From Bacillus glycinifermentans (GTDB lineage: Bacteria; Bacillota; Bacilli; Bacillales; Bacillaceae), in assembly GCF_001042475.2 (NCBI RefSeq), contig NZ_LECW02000016.1:1-55377 (forward strand): a DNA stretch of 55,377 nucleotides, written 5' to 3'. Shown here one piece after another: positions 33,440 through 44,226 of the stretch (position 1 is its first letter; the number at the start of each line of letters is the position of its first letter). The notes beneath the pieces are model-generated. The model was not told where the DNA came from, ran no database searches, and worked only from the letters and a program-made list of their open reading frames with translations. The translations under genes and the position numbers were made by a program.

Positions 33440-34088
33440 GTGTTTACTGCGTTTTTGATTATTTCTGGCTTTATTATTTTCTTTTTAATTGGGTTTATAG
33501 GGATGAACAAACAAAAGGAAGATGAAAAGAAACGAAAAGAAATAAAAAAAAAGTGATCGAAGAAATCTTGAGCAGTTCGATTTAGATTTTTCTCCAAATA
33601 AATCGTATATAAATCCTGACGGGAAAATGAAAATCGCCTTCAACTCAGAAAAAGAGTTATTTAAAATATATAGAATGTCTCCAAATGGGATGATTCATGA
33701 TATTGCTATTCCATTTGATAAAATTGTGGATTCAGAAATACTCATTGATGACGCAACGATTATGAAAGCTTCACGGGGTCAACAAGTAGCTGGAGCTTTA
33801 ATTGGAGGCGCAATTGCTGGTGGAGTTGGAGCAATTATAGGAGTAAGCTCCCCGGATACCACAAGCATAAACACCGTGAAAAGAGTTCGGTTAAAGATTA
33901 CAAATGAAGATTTTGAAAATCCAGTTTATTATATTGACTTCCTCCCTACCCGAGATAAATTAAACCGAAGAATTGATAAAGGGTGGAACAAAGATGACTC
34001 CACTGTGTCCTATGCATTAAAGAAAGCTGAATATTGGCAAGGTGTTCTGGAATTAGCCATACGAAAAACAAATCAAGTCGCTCATTAA
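33440..34088 (+). pseudogene. Glycine-zipper protein split at an A9 run
   Basis: GTG 33440 (GAGGTGG upstream) opens a 38-aa frame with one membrane helix, MFTAFLIISGFIIFFLIGFI, then KKRKEIKKK and a TGA at 33554, right after nine A (33544-33552). The next frame runs from there through SDRRNLEQFDLDFSPN into the 153-aa ORF at 33627-34088. Removing one A joins them into about 215 aa. That equals the architecture and length of the paralogue at 34136 (212 aa): membrane helix, linker, FNSEKELFKIYR, then GALIGGAIAGGVGAIIG. So it is a frameshifted gene, a slippage-expressed gene, or a sequencing error. Confidence 0.65.
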
Positions 34089-34135
34089 TTGTTTGTGTCA
34101 TACTTGTGGGTATCTGATGAATAAGGTGGTTCAAT

Positions 34136-34774
34136 ATGATTTTATTATTTATTATAGGTATTCCTATTGTGTTAGCTTTGGTTTGGGCTTTCGTCTCAGA
34201 TGGTAAATTAATTGATCATCAAACATTACGCAAAAACACAATGGAAAATATTAAAGACGACAATTATTCAAGAGTATTCACTTCGAGTGAATATGCGTCA
34301 AAAATATTTTTTGATGAGAAAAAGAAGAAATTTAAAATCGCGAATATTTCTTTAGAGGATTTAAACGACAAAAATGTCTCCCCTACTATAAAGGAATATT
34401 CGTTTGATGACATTGCAGATGTGGAGATAGTTATTGATAATAAAACATTAACAAAGGTATCTAAAGGTGAAACCGCCTTAGGTGCAACTATTGGTGGTGC
34501 TGTTGGCGGTGGTGTCGGTGCTATCATAGGTGGAGGTACAGCTTCGAGTTCAGCACAAGAATTTATAAAATCCATACATCTCAGAATTACAGTCGAAGAT
34601 TACGATAATCCATACCATGATATTGCATTTTTTAGTGGAGTTTTTTATGACCCCGATTTAAAAACAGCGCACAAAAAAAGCTCTCCAGAAGTACAAAAAG
34701 CAATAAAAGAAATTGACACATGGTTTAGATATTTTAAATTGGCCATGCGTGATGCTGCAAAAGTCGCTCATTAA
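34136..34774 (+). CDS. Glycine-zipper membrane protein, 212 aa
   Basis: ATG behind AAGGTGG. N-terminal membrane helix (ILLFIIGIPIVLALVWAFV), charged linker, beta-rich segment (FFDEKKKKFKIANISLEDL), then the glycine zipper ALGATIGGAVGGGVGAIIGG (residues about 117-137) that can pack in membranes, and a C-terminal domain with LRITVEDYDNPYHDIAFF and a helical end. Paralogue of the split gene upstream. Unknown function; Gly-zipper proteins often associate with membranes. Confidence 0.65.
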   Translation: MILLFIIGIPIVLALVWAFVSDGKLIDHQTLRKNTMENIKDDNYSRVFTSSEYASKIFFDEKKKKFKIANISLEDLNDKNVSPTIKEYSFDDIADVEIVIDNKTLTKVSKGETALGATIGGAVGGGVGAIIGGGTASSSAQEFIKSIHLRITVEDYDNPYHDIAFFSGVFYDPDLKTAHKKSSPEVQKAIKEIDTWFRYFKLAMRDAAKVAH

Positions 34775-34789
34775 ATTGGGCGACTTTTT

Positions 34790-35041
34790 TTAATTATTCA
34801 ATCGTTCCTCTAATGCATGAATCCTTCTTTCAAGCTCAGAGAACTTCTTGTCGTTGTATCTATGGTCACTTTCGATGTTCTTATTGATTAGTTTAAGCAT
34901 GGACATGATTTCTTCAGGCTCATTTTCCTCTATGCGCGCTAATGTTTTATCGATTGTATCTAAACGCTCATTTACGCTTTTAAAGCCTTCCCTCATTTCC
35001 TTTTGCATTTCATGAATAGCTTGCAAAACTTGATTATCCAT
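34790..35041 (-). CDS. Coiled-coil protein, 83 aa
   Basis: ATG 35041 (AGAAGTGA upstream) preferred over GTG 35050. MDNQVLQAIHEMQKEMREGF then KSVNERLDTIDKTLARIEEN and KKFSELERRIHALEERL: heptads through most of its length, so a probable oligomer. It lies 41 bp downstream of the Cro/C1-type repressor gene on the same strand and is probably co-transcribed with it. Confidence 0.6.
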   Translation of the reverse strand: MDNQVLQAIHEMQKEMREGFKSVNERLDTIDKTLARIEENEPEEIMSMLKLINKNIESDHRYNDKKFSELERRIHALEERLNN

Positions 35042-35090
35042 TCCATTCACTTCTTTCTATTGAGTATATCATCATTGTAACAGTTTTTGT

Positions 35091-35330
35091 TTAATCGTTC
35101 TTGGGAGTATCCTTGATGTGCTCTAGCAAATCTGAGACGTTACAATTGAGAACACTGCACATTCTATCCAAAGCTTCGATGTTAATAGCTTTTACTTTAT
35201 CTTTATCATCTAATTGCTCATTATTTACCCATTTACTTATTGTATTAGGTCTAATCTCAGTCTTTCTTGATAACCAATACATTGTTTTATTCTGTTCATC
35301 TAGAACCTTGTCAAGCTTAAATCGAATCAA
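35091..35330 (-). CDS. Cro/C1-type helix-turn-helix regulator, 79 aa
   Basis: ATG 35330 with AGAGGTG upstream. The domain is a compact Xre HTH: LDEQNKTMYWLSRKTEIRPN then TISKWVNNEQ (recognition helix) and INIEALDRMCSVLNCNVSDL. Cro-like proteins of this size bind operators as dimers. It is divergent from the BRO antirepressor operon, with four GTTTAAC half-sites in the shared intergenic region. It probably represses both directions. Confidence 0.8.
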   Translation of the reverse strand: MIRFKLDKVLDEQNKTMYWLSRKTEIRPNTISKWVNNEQLDDKDKVKAINIEALDRMCSVLNCNVSDLLEHIKDTPKND

Positions 35331-35381
35331 ACTCTATCACCTCTTTTCTATAATAGCACAAATCCCAAAAAATAAAAACAT

Positions 35382-35446
35382 AAGTTTAACTATTGACGTT
35401 AAACCATAAATGTTATATCATTTGTTTAACTAATTGAGTTTAACTT
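35382..35446 (+). promoter_or_regulatory. Operator-promoter of the BRO operon
   Basis: Promoter TTGACG (35393-35398), 17 bp, TATCAT (35416-35421). GTTTAAC half-sites at 35384, 35398 (inverted), 35424 and 35438: pairs spaced 14 bp, one flanking the -35 and one just after the -10. The leftward repressor promoter has an extended -10, TGCTATTAT, on the minus strand near 35350-35358. Confidence 0.7.
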
Positions 35447-35535
35447 AATACGATAAGTTTCACAAAATTAGATTGGCCTACATGTGTCCAAGCAAAAAAT
35501 TAGTGGCATTGTAGCGAGCTAAGGAGGAGTAGATA

Positions 35536-35766
35536 GTGTGTAAAAATCATGTGTACGGGACAATCCAATTGGAAGTTTCCAGAGCATCACTTTCAAACAA
35601 AAAAGATTTGGCTGTTTTAGAGTCATACTACGCCATTTCAGATGAAAGAGTTGATTTGAGTGAATTAACTCTTGTACACAAGAATGGAAAAAGATTAGGA
35701 ACAGTAAAGGTACATAATGTAAAAATATCTTGGGATGAATTTGGTAAAGGGGAGTATCGAAAATGA
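35536..35766 (+). CDS. Hypothetical protein before antirepressor, 76 aa
   Basis: GTG behind TAAGGAGG. Short, mixed; HVYGTIQLEVSRASLSNKKD and LVHKNGKRLGTVKVHNVKIS. Stop overlaps the next ATG (ATGA), so it is coupled to the BRO gene. First gene of the rightward, repressed operon. Unknown. Confidence 0.6.
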   Translation: MCKNHVYGTIQLEVSRASLSNKKDLAVLESYYAISDERVDLSELTLVHKNGKRLGTVKVHNVKISWDEFGKGEYRK

Positions 35767-36458
35767 ATCAATTTGAAAAAGTATTTAACTACCAAGGACA
35801 CAATGTTAGAACATTAACAGATGATGGTGAAATCTGGTTTGTCGCGAAAGATGTCTGCGATGTTTTAGGGATTAAAAACGCCACCCAAGCAGTATCAAAA
35901 TTGGAGGATGATGAACGGGCTATGTTCAACATAGGGCGTCAGGGTAACACAAATATCGTGAATGAACCCGGTCTATACACTTTGATTCTCGGCAGCCGTA
36001 AACCAGAAGCAAAACAGTTCAAAAGATGGGTAACACACGAAGTCCTTCCTTCAATAAGAATGAATGGAATGTATGTAGCAGATGATGCGACTAGAGAACA
36101 AAAATTATTCAATTATGACATGCTCGAAGAAACCTTTTCTAACTGCGGGATTGAGAATCTACATGATCTATACAAGGAATGCATTGCTTATTATAAAGAA
36201 AATAAAATTCGTTTAGATTATAAACGATCTTCAAAGCATCGAAGACAAGATAAGAAAAAGTCCGTAACTGATTCACGTATTGAAGTGATGAGAAAAATTG
36301 AAATTGTATTAACTGAGCGGGAATTGAGGTATAAGAAAAATTTAAATTTTGCATTTGTTTCTGTGGTATCTGATTTACTGAAAAAAATTGCGTTAGACAT
36401 TAAATCTATTAAACACAACAAGACACGAGGTAAGTTGGCTAAAAGCAAAGCGATTTAA
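35763..36458 (+). CDS. BRO-N antirepressor-like protein, 231 aa
   Basis: BRO N-terminal domain in residues 5-110: FNYQGHNVRTLTDDGEIWFV, AKDVCDVLGIKNATQAVSKL, GLYTLILGSRKPEAKQFKRW, VTHEVLPSIRMNGMY. This is the hallmark of phage antirepressors. Residues 110-231 are a basic helical domain (KRSSKHRRQDKKKS...LAKSKAI), not the ANT domain. Overlaps previous gene by ATGA. Likely binds DNA and counters a repressor. Confidence 0.85.
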   Translation: MNQFEKVFNYQGHNVRTLTDDGEIWFVAKDVCDVLGIKNATQAVSKLEDDERAMFNIGRQGNTNIVNEPGLYTLILGSRKPEAKQFKRWVTHEVLPSIRMNGMYVADDATREQKLFNYDMLEETFSNCGIENLHDLYKECIAYYKENKIRLDYKRSSKHRRQDKKKSVTDSRIEVMRKIEIVLTERELRYKKNLNFAFVSVVSDLLKKIALDIKSIKHNKTRGKLAKSKAI

Positions 36459-36481
36459 TTTATATTTACTAAAAGGGACTG

Positions 36482-36742
36482 GTGACAAAAATGAACAAAT
36501 ACGTTAATCACTTGACATTGACTATAGCCGCTTGCCAAATAACACATGGAAACTCAGAAGATGAAGCTAAACAATTTACCGAATATGACCTTTTGGATTT
36601 TGGTGAATTTGAAGAGCTGAAAGAAATAACATTAACCAATTTTGACGGTGATAAGATTACCCTTCAAGCCTCTAATATGGGGCTTGAAATTGAGGATACG
36701 GAAGAAATTGATGAAGAAGATGAACTGCTATACATAAAATAA
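36482..36742 (+). CDS. Small acidic protein, 86 aa
   Basis: GTG 36482 is close to AAAGGGAC; ATG 36491 is an alternative start. Third gene of the BRO operon. KYVNHLTLTIAACQITHGNS then acidic EIEDTEEIDEEDELLYIK. No recognised domain. Confidence 0.5.
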   Translation: MTKMNKYVNHLTLTIAACQITHGNSEDEAKQFTEYDLLDFGEFEELKEITLTNFDGDKITLQASNMGLEIEDTEEIDEEDELLYIK

Positions 36743-36829
36743 GTGATTTTCTTGACTCTGCTTGAATGCAGAGTTTTTTATTTCCGCTTCTCCCCCACTC
36801 TCTCCTCTTTGAAAGGATGTGATTATTAG

Positions 36830-39800
36830 TTGAGTCAACAATTGAAAATTGTAGTGACACCTGTTGCAGATACTTCTACTCAATCGGTTGAACAAATCAA
36901 CAAGCAGCTTAAAACATTACAATCTAAGTTAAACTCCCTTCAGCTCAAAACAAACATTGATGCTGCCGCATTAAAAACCCTCAAAGAATTCTCTTCTGCA
37001 GTTGAAACATATCAAAAAAATCTTAAGAATTACAATCAGACAGTCAAAGAAACACAAACAGTCATTAAGAATGCTGACGGAACGACTGAAAAGATAATCC
37101 AGCAGCATAAAAAGAATGGTGAAATACTTCAGCGAGAAATCAAAACAATTGATAACCGCAATCAAAAGATTCGCCAAGAAGCTCAAGAAACAGCAAAGTT
37201 AACATCTGAAATTCAGAAGCTCGGCCAAGTTCAAAAGATAATTGAACGTCAAAATGCTCAAGGTGTAAAAACAGGATCAACTCAGAAAAATCGTGATAAT
37301 TTCAAGGACATTACCTATAACCTTGACCAAAATGGTAATGTCAAGAGCTCTACTACTGTTACAAATCTGGATCAGCAGAGGAAAGCAATTGATCAACTTC
37401 GAGCAAGTTTGCAAAAACTTAGAGAGCAAGGACAACTTTCAGAAGTCACCCTCTCCTCTCTTGGTCGAAGAATAAATTTAGCTCAATCAGATGAGCAGAT
37501 CGAAGCACTAAGAGCTAAGCTTAAGATGCTTGATGATAAATCTTCGGCCGTTGCAAAGACTAAAGAGCTTGAACGACAGCTTGAACTTTATAGAAGACAA
37601 GCTCAAGTAAATACTCAAAATTTGCAAAACAGATATGGTAACTCATTAAGTAATGCAAGCAATCAGCAGATTCAACAGTATTTGAATTCAGTTAATCAGC
37701 TAACTGCAAGAACTCCCAATTTGAGAAATCAGATGGCAAGTCTTAATATGCAATTCAGAGAAATGTCATCCAATATTGCTGCTACAACACGACAGACGAT
37801 GAGTTTCGGTGAACAACTACAAGTGAGTTTCTCTCGCATACCTGTGTGGGCTGCTGGAATGACCATGTTTTATGCACCGCTTCGGGGTTTACAAAATATA
37901 GTTGATCAAGTCATCCAAATTGATACAATCATGACTGAAATTCGTCGGGTTATGGATGAGCCTGATTACAAATTTAATGAGATGCTGCAAGAAGCAGTTG
38001 AAACTGGAGATCAGCTCTCGAACAAAATTACAGACATCCTTCAAATGACAAGCTCTTTCGGAAGAATGGGTTTTGATGAGTCTGAATTGGGTAATATCAC
38101 AAAAACTGCTGAAGTACTTCAAAACGTATCAGATCTGTCAGTAGATGAGACAGTTAATACTTTAACAAGTGCAATGTTGAACTTTAATGTTGCTGCTGAA
38201 GATTCGATTTCTATTGCCGATTAACATTAGTCGCCTACCTTAGCAATGAGGTATGGAAAACTCAGTGAACCCTATTGCTCAGGGGTGTGTCCTTAAACAA
38301 AGGATGCTAACGGTGAAACTCTAAGGGTGAAATCCTATGACAATACCGTGCCAAGCCTATTTTTAGGAAGGTGTAACGACTAACCTTAATGGTGTAGAGC
38401 AGACAGATTATGAGCTACTGCTCGAAGTGCTGAGCATCCCTTTGGGATGAAGATATAGTCTAGTCCCCTACTTAAATATCGGGAAACCGAGGGTATAATT
38501 TCGAAATTAAATGAAGTCGATAACAACTATGCGGTAACAACACAAGATCTAGCGAACTCCATTAGGAAGGCTGGCGCGACCGCTTCAACCTTTTCGGTGG
38601 ATTTAAACGATTTAATCGGATATACCACAGCAGTGGCCAGTACCACTCGTGAATCTGGTAACATAGTGGGGAATGCATTAAAAACAATTTTCGCAAGGAT
38701 CGGAAACAATGAAAGTTCTATAAAAGCTTTAGATCAAATTGGAATCTCCGTCAAAAAAGCTGGAGGAGAAGCCAAAAGTTCAAGTGAACTAATCGAAGAA
38801 GTTGCCAATAAATGGAACTCATTAAGCGATGCTCAAAAACAAAATACAAGTATTGGTGTAGCAGGCATTTATCAGCTTTCTCGATTAATCAATAGTCGCC
38901 TAGTTAAGTAATTAGCTAGTGAAAAGTCAGTGAACCTAAGTTAGGGTGTAATGTGATCGCTTAGATTTAAGTAGGAAATGACTTATTAATCACATTGCTA
39001 ACAGGGAAAATCTAAGTCAGAGTTGATATGATGACCCTGTGCCAAGTGTTTGCATCATGCTGCGAAGTACATGCAAATGAAGGTGCAACGACCATCCCTT
39101 TTGGGAGTAGTTTGCAGGTGAAATTCCTGCTTACGAAGCGCTGGCTGCCCTTTAGTTAAAAAAGAGGCAAAGATATGGTCTACTCCGTTTAAATATTCCG
39201 AAAGGAACGGTACAAAGGTTAACGCTTTAATGAACAACTTCTCGATTGCTCAAGATTCAGCAACTACAGCCGCCCGATCGACCGGGAGTGCATGGAAAGA
39301 ACAGGAAAAATATTCAGACAGCCTACAAGCTAGAATCAACCGCCTATCAAACGCATGGACAGAACTTAGTTTAGCTGCGGGTGATGCGGTAATTTCAGAT
39401 GGAATTGTTGCGCTAACAGAATCCCTAAAGGGTCTCGTCCAAGTTGGAGCAGATATTACAAAGACAATCGGCTTTCTTCCACAGGTGTTGGGAGCAGCCA
39501 CTACGGCTTTTTTGCTCTTCAATTCCACCCTAAGAACAAGCACTTTGGCAAGCGGTAGACAGTTAATTGAATTATTTTCAACTTTGCCCGCTCGCATAAG
39601 GACTTTTTCTATTTCGACTGTTACTGCCAGGACATCTATCGAAGCATTAAAGATATCCTTTGCAACACTTGGTACAACAGCTAAAGCTGCAGGAGCTTTT
39701 CTTGCTGGTGCAGCTCTTCCTATTGCTGCTTTCATGGCTATAGGCTTTGCTATCGAAAAAATCGTATCAGCATTTTCAGAAGCTAAGCAAAAGCAAGAGG

Positions 39801-42800
39801 AATTTGAAGAGTCCCAAAAGAAAAGCGTTGAAGCTATAACAACCAACAAAGAACAAACTGATCAACTTATCAAAAAATATCAGGAACTTCAAAAAGCAAA
39901 AGATAAAGGTACCCTTTCCGCTGATCAAGAACAAGAATACCTTCAAGTGACACAACAATTGGCTCAGACGTTTCCAAATTTGATCTCAGGCTATAATGAC
40001 CAAGGCAGTGCCATCATTAAAAACAATGATGCATTAAAAGAAGCAATCGAATATACAAAACAACTTGCCGATTTAAATAAAGAAGACATAAGGAACAACT
40101 CAAAGAAAACATTTGAGGATAGCTTAAACAATATTCAAAAACTGAAGGACGAAATAAAATCGTACCAACAGATATCCAAGCAAATGGACAAGATGAGCGA
40201 TCCGAAAAATAGAAACTTCTTTGATACAATCACGAATCCCTTTATGTCTGATTTGGATTATAAAAATGAAGCAAATAAATACGAAAAAGAAGCTATTCGT
40301 GCACAGCAAGATCTGTCCAGTGTTGCAGCTAAAATACGTGAAGATGTTCTTCAAACCATTGATGCTTTTAATAAGGCCAAGATCAACCCAGAGGTTACAA
40401 AATCACTCAAAGATGCTTTCAATTCTATAGATTTCACAAAACTTGAACCGGAAGAACTTGATTCCTTTTCACGACGCGTTGCTTCTTTAATGGATGATAT
40501 CCAAAACGCTTTGGAGAAAGGTGATAAAAATGCCTTTGAAAAAGCGAACTCCGGTCTTCAGGAACTTCTAAAAACATATGGATCAGGAAAGTCAGAAATT
40601 GATAAATTTGCTCTTTCCTATGATGATCTGAAAGATTCAATTAATTCAACTAAAGATGCTGCTAAATCAGCAAAAGTTACTTGGGATGAAAATGGCGAAG
40701 GTGTAAATGAATTAACTGGAGAAGTTGAAGATTTAAGTCAAAAACTTAAAGATGCCAAAGGTGATTTAGAAGCAACCTTAAACATTATTGAAGAGTTAAT
40801 CGACTCCAAACAAAGTGATTATGCTGCATCCACGCTTCAACAAGAGGGTTATGATGAAGTAGCTGATAAAGTTTCTATTTATAATGACCTTCTTGAAAAA
40901 ATGGCTGAAGGAAAAAGTATATCAGCCGCTGAAGCAATGAAACTTATTCAAAAAGAAAAAAGTTTGAGTAAGGCAATTAAAGTAGAAAATGGCATGGTTC
41001 ATATTAACCGCCAAGCTGTAATAAAAAGCAGAGATGAATTCATAAAAGCTTATAAAGACAAAATAAATGCCGTCAAGCAATTAATATTAGCTCAAGCCAA
41101 TGAATTCACATCTATGATGCCTAAAGATGGATCTAAAGATCCGATTAAAGTTAACTCTTTAAAAGAAGCTAAGGAACAACTTGCTGAATTTAAAAAAACA
41201 TATGAGGAAGCCCTAAAAAACATAAATCACGGTGGCATTCAACATATAAGTGGAGCAAAGGAAAACTACGAAAATTACAAGAAATTTGTAGATAGCCTTG
41301 AAAACATTGAAAAGATTTCTGAAATCACTTCTACTTCTCTAGATGAAGTCGGAACCTCTCTTGAAACATACTCAGACGAACAAGAAAAAGCCAGTAAAGA
41401 AACCGAGAAATCCAAATACGTCGTTGATAAATACAAAGAAGCACTTGAAAAAGTAAACGCGGAAATCGAGAAATTCAACAAACAAACCAACGACTATCCG
41501 AAATGGTCGCAAAAATATCGCGATGCGATCAATAAGGAAATCAAAGCATTAGAACGTAAGAAAAAGCTAATGCAAGATCAGATCAAGTTGCTTAAACAGC
41601 AAATCAAATCTGGTTACATTCCTCAAACTGGACTTGTTAGTTCCTCTTCCTCTTCTGGATCATCATCTGGTTCTTATTATTCTGGTGGTTCATATTCAGG
41701 TAAGTATTCTTCTTACATCAATGCTGCAGCAAGTAAATACGGTGTTGATCCAGCTCTAATTGCCGCGATTATTAAACAGGAATCTGGATTTAATCCAAAA
41801 GCTCGTTCTGGCGTTGGAGCAATGGGCTTAATGCAACTCATGCCTGGTACTGCTAAGAGCCTTGGTGTAAACAATGCGTATGATCCTTATCAAAACATCA
41901 TGGGCGGTACAAAATATATCGCTCAGATGCTCAATAAATTTGGCGGCAACATCGAAAAAGCGCTGGCTGCTTATAATGCGGGGCCGGGTAACGTTATTAA
42001 ATATGGAGGTATCCCTCCTTTCAAAGAAACACAAAATTACGTTAAGATCATTCTTTCTAACTACAATAAGAGCTTATCAACTGCGACATCAAAAATCGCT
42101 AATTACTATACAAGCGCAAATGGATTCAGAGTAAGCTCAAAGTTTGGCCAAAAAGAAAGTGGTCTCCGCTCCTCCCCCCACAAAGGATTAGACTTAGCAG
42201 CTAAAGCAGGTACTCCTGTTAAAGCTTTGAAAGCTGGGAAAGTCATTACCGCTGCCTATTCTAAAACAGCAGGTAACTGGGTTGTCATTCAACAGGATGA
42301 TGGGACAGTTGCAAAATACATGCACATGCAGAAAGGCCTTAAAGTCAAAAAAGGCGATGTTGTATCTGCTGGTCAAACAATAGGTAAAGTCGGAAGCACT
42401 GGGCATTCAACAGGAAATCACCTTCATTTACAGATTGAGCAGAACGGAATACCAATCGATCCAGAAAAGTACATGAAAGGTTTGACGTCTGACCTATCTC
42501 AATCTGAAGCTGAAAGACAACAGGCTATTGCCCAAGCAAAGTCTGATCTAATCGGTCTACAAGGTGATTTAGACTCAGTAAATGATCAAATTCAAGAGCT
42601 CCAATATGAATTAGTTCAATCTAAGCTCGATGAATTTGATAAACGCAAATCAGATTTAGAAGTTAAGATTGCTAAAAACGAATCCTTAGCTAAACACTAC
42701 CTCACCGACAGCAAAGAGTTCCGTAAATACACTAACGAGCAAAAGAAAGCTGTCGATGAGCAGCGGAAAATTCAACAGGAAAAGCTCAATTGGATTAACA

Positions 42801-44173
42801 AAGAGCTTAAAACAAACAAAAAGCTCAACTATGCTCAACGTGATCAGCTTAGAGAAGAACTGAAACAGGCCAAATTAGATTTAATCTCCCTTGAGGATCA
42901 AGTCAGAGAGCTACAAGGTCAGCTTGTTCAATCTAAAGTTGATCAAGTGCTCAACAACATCGAGAAATCAGTCAAGAAAACTGAGGGTAAGCTTAAAGAT
43001 GTTGATATCAAGATTCAGATGACTGAGGATGACAATCAAAAAGTCAAGTACTACAGTCAGCAAGTAAAATTGATTCAACAGCAACAAGCTGAAGCCAAAA
43101 AGTACATCAAACAGCTTGAGGAACAGAAAAAGGCAGCTAAAGGTTTTCCTGATATCCAGAAACAAATCACAGAGGAAATTGAAAACTGGAAAGATAAACA
43201 AAAGGACTACAACCTTGAGCTTTATAACACCAAGAAGTCCATTAAGGATATTTACAAATCACTTGCAGATGAAGTCGTTTCTATTTATAAAGAAATGTAC
43301 GAAAAGATGCGTGATATTGAACTTGAAGCCCATCGAAAAGCAACTCAAAACATCATTGATGAAATTGACAAAGAAGACGATGAAGCCAAGTTCCAGAAGT
43401 CCCTTAAAGAGAAACAGGAATCCATTCAGGAAACAAAAGATCAAATCAATAAGCTGTCTTTAGATGATTCTGATGAAGCCAAAGCAAAATTAAAGGATTT
43501 GGATAAACAGCTTCAGGAACAAGAGCAAGACCTTGAAGAGTTTCTGAAAGATCGTGAAAACACGAAACGAAAGGAAGCACTCCAAGATCAGCTTGAAAAA
43601 GATGAAGAATCAATCAACAAAAAGTATGATGACCTTGTTAATGATGATCGAGCCTTTAAGGAACTTGAGAAAAAACTTTTGGATGGTAAGATAACCGATA
43701 TTGCTAAACAGCTTAATGAATTCACTAAGTTCATCAACAGCAACATGGATTCCATCGGTAAGAGTATTTCAAACAACCTTATCGATAAACTTAAAGAAGC
43801 TTCCAATGCTTTAAATGTCGTGATTGCCGGAAATAAAACTGGCAAGAAGGTTTCCTCTTTTGATGTTGGTGGGTATACCGGAAAATGGGGAAGCTCAGGA
43901 AAGCTTGCTATGCTTCATGAGCAAGAGCTTGTATTGAACAAATCTGATACAAGCAATGTCCTGAAAATTGTTGAGCTGACTAGAAACATCTTCGGAGACA
44001 TTCCAACAAAAGCTACGCTCCCTTCCCCTTTTACTGCACCTAATCAAACGACAAGCAATCAAACAATCAATATTAACTTTAACGTGGATAAAATGACTGG
44101 TTCTAAGGCTGATGCAGAGAAATTCTTAGGAGAAGTGTATAACATTGCATCAGCTAGAGGAGTGAAAATTTAG
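36830..44173 (+). CDS. yomI: Tape measure protein with lytic transglycosylase and M23 peptidase domains; interrupted by two group I introns
   Basis: Three exons: 36830-38221, 38504-38885 and 39219-44173 (6729 nt, 2242 aa, in frame). TTG start behind GAAAGGATGTG. N-terminal coiled coils (residues 1-330), tape-measure core, SLT domain at about residues 1420-1538 ([31 protein letters not shown] with catalytic Glu, [26 protein letters not shown]) and M23 endopeptidase at about 1558-1678 ([35 protein letters not shown]). Long coiled coils follow. In SPbeta the YomI/CwlP protein has both enzymes. It measures tail length and opens the wall on entry. Confidence 0.92.
38222..38503 (+). ncRNA. Group I intron 1 in tape measure gene
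   Basis: 282 nt between exon ends ...CGAT and AAATTA, beginning TAACATTAGTCGCC and ending TTCG. The 5' splice site follows U, pairing CGAU with the guide GUCG. Core elements: GACAATACCGTGCCAAGCC, GTGTAACGACTA and AAGATATAGTC near the 3' end. No ORF inside. Splicing joins IAD to KLNEVD in frame. Confidence 0.9.
38886..39218 (+). ncRNA. Group I intron 2 in tape measure gene
   Basis: 333 nt, starting TAATCAATAGTCGCC after exon ...TCTCGAT and ending AAAGG before TTAACGC. Shares with intron 1 the CGAU/GUCG pairing, CAATACC-type core (TGACCCTGTGCCAAGTG), GTGCAACGACCA and AAGATATGGTC. ORF-less. Splicing gives GIYQLSR-FNALMNNF, the expected tape-measure sequence. Confidence 0.88.
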
Positions 44174-44226
44174 AGTCGGCAAAATTTGTCGGCTCTTTCT
44201 TTTTAGAAAGGATGTGAGAAACATCA

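Noticed and set aside
38597..38911. Separate 104-aa gene between the introns
   Set aside because: It is exon 2 of the tape measure gene running on into intron 2; splicing restores a single frame.
39250..43845. Many minus-strand ORFs inside the tape measure gene
   Set aside because: Leucine/phenylalanine-rich shadows of coiled-coil coding DNA, without ribosome sites.
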